From an uncultured Prevotella sp. (GTDB lineage: Bacteria > Bacteroidota > Bacteroidia > Bacteroidales > Bacteroidaceae), in assembly GCF_946407605.1 (NCBI RefSeq), contig NZ_CAMJOS010000008.1:1-64000 (forward strand): a stretch of 64,000 nucleotides of DNA, read 5' to 3'. Position 1 is the first letter of the stretch; each line of letters begins with the position of its first letter. A program made the position numbers and the translations under genes. Positions 59,481 through 64,000 of this stretch are shown here, piece by piece. The notes below the pieces were generated by a model. That model saw nothing but the letters and a program-made list of their open reading frames with translations, was not told the origin of the DNA and ran no database searches.

Positions 59481-59837
59481 ATGAAAAAGATTTTACTGAC
59501 TTTGGTAGCTGTAATGACAATGTCGTTTGCTAACGCCGAGACCGAGGGTTTCAGAACACACAGACATGTAGTTGACTACGACATGAGTTTCGACATCAAT
59601 CGCCTGGCAGCAAAACTGGATCTCACAAACGACCAGATGGAAGCTGTAGAAGTCATTCAGGAAAACTTCAACGATGAGGTTCTGGAGGCAGCCACCGCAC
59701 GAGGCCACGAGCGCCGATTCCTGGTTCACCAGGCCGTAAGAAAGGATGTACAGCAGATGCACCGCGTGCTCAACGACGAGCAGTTTAACACTTACATGAT
59801 GCTCTTAGGAGCTACTCTACAGAACAAAGGTCTTTAA
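59481..59837 (+). CDS. Small secreted LTxxQ-like protein (118 aa)
   Basis: Signal peptide MKKILLTLVAVMTMSFANAE, then an all-helical mature part. INRLAAKLDLTNDQMEAVEVIQENF contains an LTxxQ-type motif as in the CpxP/Spy periplasmic chaperones, followed by ERRFLVHQAVRKDVQQMHRVLNDEQFNTYMMLL, a second LNDEQ motif. This pattern suggests a stress or chaperone-like periplasmic protein; it is inferred. The leader with repeats suggests special regulation. A strong hairpin follows the stop. Confidence 0.6.
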   Translation: MKKILLTLVAVMTMSFANAETEGFRTHRHVVDYDMSFDINRLAAKLDLTNDQMEAVEVIQENFNDEVLEAATARGHERRFLVHQAVRKDVQQMHRVLNDEQFNTYMMLLGATLQNKGL

Positions 59838-59848
59838 GGAAAAGAGGT

Positions 59849-59888
59849 TGTACGACACCGGGGGAGCAGCAATGTTCCCCCGATGTCG
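59849..59888 (+). terminator. Large hairpin after the small secreted protein gene
   Basis: ACGACA...CCGGGGGA...CA pairs with TG...TCCCCCG...TGTCGT around a GCAA loop. No T run follows, so it may act as an mRNA stabiliser rather than an intrinsic terminator. Confidence 0.5.
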
Positions 59889-59962
59889 TTATTATATGTC
59901 GTCCTTTCGTTCGTAAATGAAAGAAAAATTGTGTTTTTCTTTGCTTTTTCTTTATTTTCACT

Positions 59963-60045
59963 ACCTCTGACCCACGGTCGAAGGTACTTTCGTTCGAAAA
60001 AGTCCAAATATTATTTGGCTTTTTGCTCACTTATTCGTACCTTTG
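59963..60045 (+). promoter_or_regulatory. Dispersed promoter repeat before the oxidoreductase operon
   Basis: TTG (60015-60017), spacer GCTTTTTGCTCACTTATTCG and TACCTTTG (60038-60045). Upstream is ACGGTCGAAGGTACTTTCG, as in the repeat before 38632. The spacer matches the one at 38595-38614 at 16 of 20 positions. Confidence 0.75.
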
Positions 60046-60086
60046 CACCCAATTTTGTAAGAGGTTAATATATTAAACGACAAAAT

Positions 60087-60317
60087 ATGGCTAAATTGAA
60101 AGGCGCCATCGTGGTCGATACTGAGAGGTGTAAGGGATGCAGCCTCTGCATCATCGCCTGCCCTCAGAAGGTCATCGCCCTGGCCAACAAAGTGAATCTG
60201 CACGGTTATCCCTACGTGGAGGCTGTCAACGAGGAAGCCTGTGTAGGCTGTGCCTCGTGTGGCATTGTCTGCCCAGACGGTTGTATCACTGTGTATCGTA
60301 AAAAAGTGGAGGAATAA
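60087..60317 (+). CDS. 2-oxoacid:ferredoxin oxidoreductase, ferredoxin-like subunit
   Basis: A 76-residue 4Fe-4S protein with two clusters: CKGCSLCIIACPQKV and CVGCASCGIVCPDGC. It takes electrons from the TPP subunit to ferredoxin. The first gene of the operon, 3 bp before the alpha subunit gene. In Bacteroidales this operon is annotated as 3-methyl-2-oxobutanoate or 2-oxoglutarate oxidoreductase. The substrate cannot be told from this subunit. Confidence 0.88.
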   Translation: MAKLKGAIVVDTERCKGCSLCIIACPQKVIALANKVNLHGYPYVEAVNEEACVGCASCGIVCPDGCITVYRKKVEE

Positions 60318-60320
60318 GCT

Positions 60321-61406
60321 ATGGCTGAAGAGAAAAGAGAAGTTGTATTGATGAAAGGCAACGAGGCTATTGCCCACGCTGCTATTCGTTGCGGATGCGA
60401 CGGCTATTTCGGCTATCCTATTACTCCGCAGAGTGAAGTGATTGAGACGCTGGCTGAGCTGAAGCCTTGGGAGACCACTGGTATGCAGGTGGTTCAGGCT
60501 GAGAGTGAGCTGGCTTCGATTTACATGGTCTATGGCGCTGCCGGTGCTGGTAAGCGTGCGATGACCTCGTCGAGTTCTCCTGGTATCGCCCTGATGCAGG
60601 AAGGTATCACCTACATGGCTGGTGCCGAGGTGCCTGGCGTGTTTGTGAATGTGCAGCGTGGCGGTCCTGGTCTGGGAACGATCCAGCCTTCGCAGGGAGA
60701 CTATTTCCAGGCTACCCGTGGTGGTGGTAATGGCGACTATAAGGTGATCGTGCTGGCTCCCTCTTCTGTTCAGGAGATGGCAGACTTCGTGGATCTCGCC
60801 TTTGAACTGGCCTTCAAGTATCGCAACCCTGCCATGATTCTTTCTGATGGTGTCATCGGACAGATGATGGAGAAGGTGGTGCTGCCCCCGTTCAAGCCCC
60901 GTCGTACGGACGAGGAGGTGATCAAGCAGTGTCCTTGGGCTTCTACTGGTAAGCCTAAGAACCGTGAGCGTGTGGTGATTACTTCTCTGGAGTTGAAGCC
61001 TGAGATTATGGAGCAGCGTAACATCGCCCTCCAGGAGAAATATGCGAAGATTCAGGAGAACGAGGTTCGCTATGAAGAGCAGCTGATGGACGATGCAGAG
61101 TATGCTATCGTAGCCTTCGGTTCTGCAGCCCGTATCGCAGAGAAGAGCGTAGAGATTGCCCGTGAGCAGGGTATCAAGGTCGGCCTGTTCCGTCCTATCA
61201 CACTGTTCCCATTCCCCACGAAGCAAATTGAGGCTTTGTCGAAGAAGGTGAAGGGTATCCTCGTGGCTGAGATCAATGCTGGTCAGATGGTACAGGATGT
61301 TCGCCTCGCTGTGAATGGTGCTGTGCCTGTAGAGCAGTTCGGTCGTCTGGGTGGTATCGTGCCCGATCCCGAGGAGATTGTTGAAGCTTTAAAGAAGGTC
61401 ATGTAA
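60321..61406 (+). CDS. 2-oxoacid:ferredoxin oxidoreductase, alpha subunit
   Basis: A 361-residue subunit (VorB/KorA type). KGNEAIAHAAIRCGCDGYFGYPITPQSEVIE is the family start; GKRAMTSSSSPGIALMQEGI and VQRGGPGLGTIQPSQGDYFQATRGG follow, as in pyruvate/2-oxoacid oxidoreductases. The C-terminal part YAIVAFGSAARIAEKSV is domain II. With the beta subunit it decarboxylates a 2-oxoacid to acyl-CoA and reduces ferredoxin. It is 3 bp from both neighbours. Confidence 0.92.
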   Translation: MAEEKREVVLMKGNEAIAHAAIRCGCDGYFGYPITPQSEVIETLAELKPWETTGMQVVQAESELASIYMVYGAAGAGKRAMTSSSSPGIALMQEGITYMAGAEVPGVFVNVQRGGPGLGTIQPSQGDYFQATRGGGNGDYKVIVLAPSSVQEMADFVDLAFELAFKYRNPAMILSDGVIGQMMEKVVLPPFKPRRTDEEVIKQCPWASTGKPKNRERVVITSLELKPEIMEQRNIALQEKYAKIQENEVRYEEQLMDDAEYAIVAFGSAARIAEKSVEIAREQGIKVGLFRPITLFPFPTKQIEALSKKVKGILVAEINAGQMVQDVRLAVNGAVPVEQFGRLGGIVPDPEEIVEALKKVM

Positions 61407-61409
61407 GTT

Positions 61410-62183
61410 ATGGATAGAAATCAAATAGTTCAACCAGAGAACATCGTCTGCAAGAAGCCGACGCTGATGAACGACAACAATATGCACTACTGCCCAGGCT
61501 GTAGCCATGGCGTGGTACATAAACTCATTGCCGAAGTCATCGAAGAGATGGGTATGGAAGACAAGGCCGTAGGCGTAAGCCCTGTAGGCTGTGCCGTCTT
61601 CGCGTACAACTATATAGATATAGACTGGCAGGAGGCTGCCCACGGACGTGCTCCCGCACTGGCTACGGGTATCAAGCGCTGCTGGCCCGACCGCCTCGTG
61701 TTCACCTATCAGGGTGACGGCGACCTGGCTTGTATCGGTACCTGCGAGACCATCCACGCCCTGAATCGTGGCGAGAACATCGTGATTATCTTCGTCAACA
61801 ATGCCATCTATGGTATGACGGGTGGTCAGATGGCTCCTACCACGCTGATTGGTCAGAAGACCTCTACCTGTCCTTATGGCCGCGATCCTCAGCTGCATGG
61901 CTATCCCCTGAAGATGGCCGATATCGCTGCTCAGCTCGAGGGCACCTGCTATGTCACTCGTCAGAGCGTTGAGTCTGTAGCCTCTATCAACAAGGCCAAG
62001 AAGGCGCTGCGCAAGGCATTCGAGGCTTCTATGGCTGGCAAGGGCTCTTCACTTGTGGAGTTCGTCTCTACCTGTAACAGCGGTTGGAAGCTCACTCCCG
62101 CTAAGGCTAACGAATGGATGAAGGAGAACATGTTCCCCTTCTATCCCAAAGGAGATCTCAAGGATACGACGGATAGTAAGTAA
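61410..62183 (+). CDS. 2-oxoacid:ferredoxin oxidoreductase, TPP-binding beta subunit
   Basis: A 257-residue subunit with CPGCSHGVVHKLIAEVIEEM, VSPVGCAVFAYNY, GRAPALATGIKR and the TPP motif GDGDLACIGTCETIHALNRGENIVIIFVNNAIYGMTGGQ. It binds thiamine diphosphate and carries out decarboxylation with the alpha subunit. Three Cys near 27-30 and others may hold a 4Fe-4S cluster. It is followed by a secreted protein gene, not by the gamma subunit as is usual. Confidence 0.92.
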   Translation: MDRNQIVQPENIVCKKPTLMNDNNMHYCPGCSHGVVHKLIAEVIEEMGMEDKAVGVSPVGCAVFAYNYIDIDWQEAAHGRAPALATGIKRCWPDRLVFTYQGDGDLACIGTCETIHALNRGENIVIIFVNNAIYGMTGGQMAPTTLIGQKTSTCPYGRDPQLHGYPLKMADIAAQLEGTCYVTRQSVESVASINKAKKALRKAFEASMAGKGSSLVEFVSTCNSGWKLTPAKANEWMKENMFPFYPKGDLKDTTDSK

Positions 62184-62200
62184 GACAACGAATTACAGTA

Positions 62201-63709
62201 ATGAAAAGACTGCTTGTCCTTTTTGCATCGGGTTTGTTGACTCTGACGGCACTGGCACAGAAATCTTCTCTCGTGGGTTCGTGGGTGATGCTGGATTCCA
62301 AGGGTTTCCCTACCACCTCCGTGAAAACCTTCATGCCTGATGGAAAATTGCTTGGCCAGAGTTTCAACAGCGACTTTACTGTCAGTAGCGTGTGGTTCAT
62401 GTCCTATTACAAGATGCTGAACGATACGTCGTTTGTCGACCATGCCTTCTATCACTCCGAAGTCAACTACCAGCGCGACTATCACTTCACTTTCCACATG
62501 GAAAACGACAGTGTGATGGCCACCTCGTACATCGACTATCGGGGTAATAACGCCAGAGTGGACGTGCGAGAGCGCTGGAAGAAGTTGGACAGACCTATGC
62601 CTGTATTTACTGATGCCGAGTGGGAGGCGCTGCACCAGAAGTCGCTGGTGGAGTTCGATCGTCTGCCGAAGGAGGGCCAGACCACAGAGCAGTATGCCCA
62701 AGAACTCTACGACAAGTCACAAAGCTACATCAAGCGCAACAAACTGGACTATGCCTTCGAGTCACTGCTCGTTCGTGCAGAACTGGACACCACCAACGTC
62801 CAGTGGCAGCAAGACGTTCTCTCTCTCTTTTTGGAGCATAAGTTCGCACCATCAGTGTCGGTGAAGATAGCCGACCGCTTCATCAGCCTCAAAGAGGCGG
62901 TAGCACCTGTTGCCAACGATACGAGTGTGATTAATGCCTATCGTATGAAGGCCTATCTGTTCAGCCATCGGGGCAATCCTTGCATACCGCAAGTGCGTGA
63001 GGTGATTACCAAATGCATCGAGATGCAAACCGCTTTAGATCATCAGCCCACCAAGGCCGATGCTCTCGATTATTTTCTCATGGCCATGACTTATTTGCCA
63101 GAGGGCGCTTATGATACCATTCGCTACTACTCCCTTAAGTCTATCGACATCATGGAGAAAGCATCCGATGTGTCTGAACAGCAGAAGGGCGAAGCCTATT
63201 TCATGTTGGCAATGGCGCAATTACAGGCTGGAAACACCCTGGAATCCATCGACATCCTCACCAACAAAGTCCAGAAAATGTTCGTTGACGAGCAAGGACA
63301 GCCCTTGCCCAGAGTCTATGGCGATGTATGGCCCCTGATTGTGGATAACTATGAGGAATTGCTTCTCAAGAACCCCAAGGACAAGAAAGTGCTCAGTGCC
63401 TATAAGGAGTTCCTTGCCGACAAGATGATATGTGCCAAATTCGAGGCCACCAACAGGGAACTGAACGTCTGGGGTGAGCACTATGTCATGGAAAGAGACT
63501 CCTGGACTGTGGAGAACCCCATTGTTGTTGCTTCTCATGCCAAGCATTACCTGTTGCTGAAGGACGGAGAATTTACCGATGTCAACTTCAAGAGCGAAGA
63601 CGACCGCTTGGGAGCCACCTTCCTTGTAGTGCCATGCGATGCTGCAAAGAAACAGGAACTGATTCGTCAGTGGAAAGAATATAGGAAAAACAAAAAGGCA
63701 ATAAAATAA
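62201..63709 (+). CDS. Secreted DUF4488/TPR-like protein inside the oxidoreductase operon
   Basis: A 502-residue protein with signal peptide ending TLTALAQ. The N-terminal region (SLVGSWVMLDSKGFPTTSV, HFTFHMENDSVMATSYIDYRG) resembles DUF4488, a lipocalin-like beta domain of Bacteroidales. The rest is helical with TPR-like repeats (SQSYIKRNKLDYAFESLLVRAEL, QKGEAYFMLAMAQLQAGNTLESIDIL). Export is clear; function is unknown. It lies 17 bp after the beta subunit and 10 bp before the gamma subunit of a cytoplasmic enzyme, an unexpected position. Confidence 0.75.
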   Translation: MKRLLVLFASGLLTLTALAQKSSLVGSWVMLDSKGFPTTSVKTFMPDGKLLGQSFNSDFTVSSVWFMSYYKMLNDTSFVDHAFYHSEVNYQRDYHFTFHMENDSVMATSYIDYRGNNARVDVRERWKKLDRPMPVFTDAEWEALHQKSLVEFDRLPKEGQTTEQYAQELYDKSQSYIKRNKLDYAFESLLVRAELDTTNVQWQQDVLSLFLEHKFAPSVSVKIADRFISLKEAVAPVANDTSVINAYRMKAYLFSHRGNPCIPQVREVITKCIEMQTALDHQPTKADALDYFLMAMTYLPEGAYDTIRYYSLKSIDIMEKASDVSEQQKGEAYFMLAMAQLQAGNTLESIDILTNKVQKMFVDEQGQPLPRVYGDVWPLIVDNYEELLLKNPKDKKVLSAYKEFLADKMICAKFEATNRELNVWGEHYVMERDSWTVENPIVVASHAKHYLLLKDGEFTDVNFKSEDDRLGATFLVVPCDAAKKQELIRQWKEYRKNKKAIK

Positions 63710-63719
63710 ATTGTAAGAA

Positions 63720-64000
63720 ATGAAAAAGGAAATTATCATATCAGGTTTCGGAGGTCAGGGCGTGCTCTCAATGGGTAAGATCTTGGCCTATAGTGGACTG
63801 ATGGAGGATAAGGAGGTCACATGGATGCCTGCCTATGGTCCTGAGCAGCGTGGTGGTACAGCCAACGTGACGGTCATCGTCAGCGACGAGCGCATCTCTT
63901 CGCCCATCCTTTCGAAGTACGACATCGCTGTGGTGCTCAACCAGCCCTCGCTCGAGAAGTTCGAACCCAAGATCAAGCCTGGTGGCATCCTCATCTACGA
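63720..64000 (+). CDS. 2-oxoacid:ferredoxin oxidoreductase, gamma subunit (partial)
   Basis: From ATG 63720 the frame runs off the right edge after 93 codons. KKEIIISGFGGQGVLSMGKILAY is the typical CoA-binding start of the gamma subunit; MPAYGPEQRGGTANVTVIVSDERISSP is also conserved. It completes the four-subunit enzyme that converts a branched or 2-oxoglutarate-type 2-oxoacid to acyl-CoA. The C-terminal half lies outside the window. Confidence 0.92.
   Translation, partial: MKKEIIISGFGGQGVLSMGKILAYSGLMEDKEVTWMPAYGPEQRGGTANVTVIVSDERISSPILSKYDIAVVLNQPSLEKFEPKIKPGGILIY

Noticed and set aside
1..64000. tRNA, rRNA, prophage or CRISPR
   Set aside because: I scanned the gene gaps for tRNA-like arms, long conserved RNA and repeat-spacer patterns and saw none.

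Overview
The window looks like chromosomal DNA of a Bacteroidota member, most likely a Prevotella-like Bacteroidales. Three things point there. Many genes carry the phylum's promoter form: TTG, about 20 bp, then TAnnTTTG. Signal peptides and lipoproteins of Bacteroidales type are common. Several families and gene orders are typical of the order: type III glutamine synthetase, a ThrA / PGM-like proposed homoserine kinase / ThrC threonine set, an LptE-TPR-SecG order, and ferredoxin-dependent oxoacid oxidoreductase. I see no rRNA, tRNA, CRISPR array, prophage or intact insertion sequence. Most of the window is ordinary core metabolism. The unusual material lies in gene junctions, in fusions and in short repeats.

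Layout. 1-187: 5' part of a receiver-like protein. 358-2679: oxidative-stress cluster (ferritin-like, flavin-binding protein, tiny winged helix, rubredoxin, metallo-beta-lactamase/rubredoxin fusion). 2787-4009: ZIP transporter and methionine sulfoxide reductase. 4010-5771: scarred region with a copy of the GH3 gene's leader, a broken RAYT-type transposase, REP-like palindromes and a DUF4160/DUF2442 pair. 6047-12559: GH3 glucosidase, CAT-like acetyltransferase, SpoIIE-type phosphatase lipoprotein and pectate lyase. 12711-17013: RND efflux pair. 17104-21576: GlnN, M15 peptidase, serine acetyltransferase and a lipoprotein. 21661-28279: minus-strand envelope operon (GT2/DUF4922/SpoIID fusion and two MFS permeases). 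28407-33548: RlmN, PdxA, a sigma-54 activator fused to LptE, a TPR protein and SecG. 33627-36180: mutarotase-like protein and ResB/CcsA. 36196-39405: UDG, radical SAM protein and DUF4130 DNA-repair set. 39421-42869: TSCPD, Nudix, Bcp, TfoX and the agmatine-to-putrescine pair AguB/AguA. 42955-44238: degenerate ABC ATPase and UPF0014 permease. 44227-50068: threonine operon. 50282-56487: zinc-ribbon protein, FAD dehydrogenase, cytidylate-kinase-like protein, DjlA-like protein, QueH/5-FCL fusion and alanine symporter. 56684-59837: Ffh, FolD, a small TPR protein and a small secreted protein. 60087-64000: 2-oxoacid ferredoxin oxidoreductase operon, running off the right edge.

The most striking pattern is a set of short tandem arrays with a period of exactly 7 bp. 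They occur at nine places, at gene junctions and in frame inside four proteins (RND pump, SpoIID domain, ResB, QueH/5-FCL). The unit sequence differs from place to place but the period does not, and two pairs of arrays are in inverted orientation. A second dispersed signal is a promoter whose 20-bp spacer, normally free to vary, is almost identical at unrelated genes. Other notable items are the sigma-54/LptE fusion, the QueH/5-FCL fusion, a rubredoxin with a shortened C-x-C knuckle, an ABC ATPase without a P-loop beside a UPF0014 permease, and a MITE-like 116-bp element in the threonine operon. No single wholly new defence or mobile system is evident; the heptamer arrays are the best candidate for something undescribed in this group.
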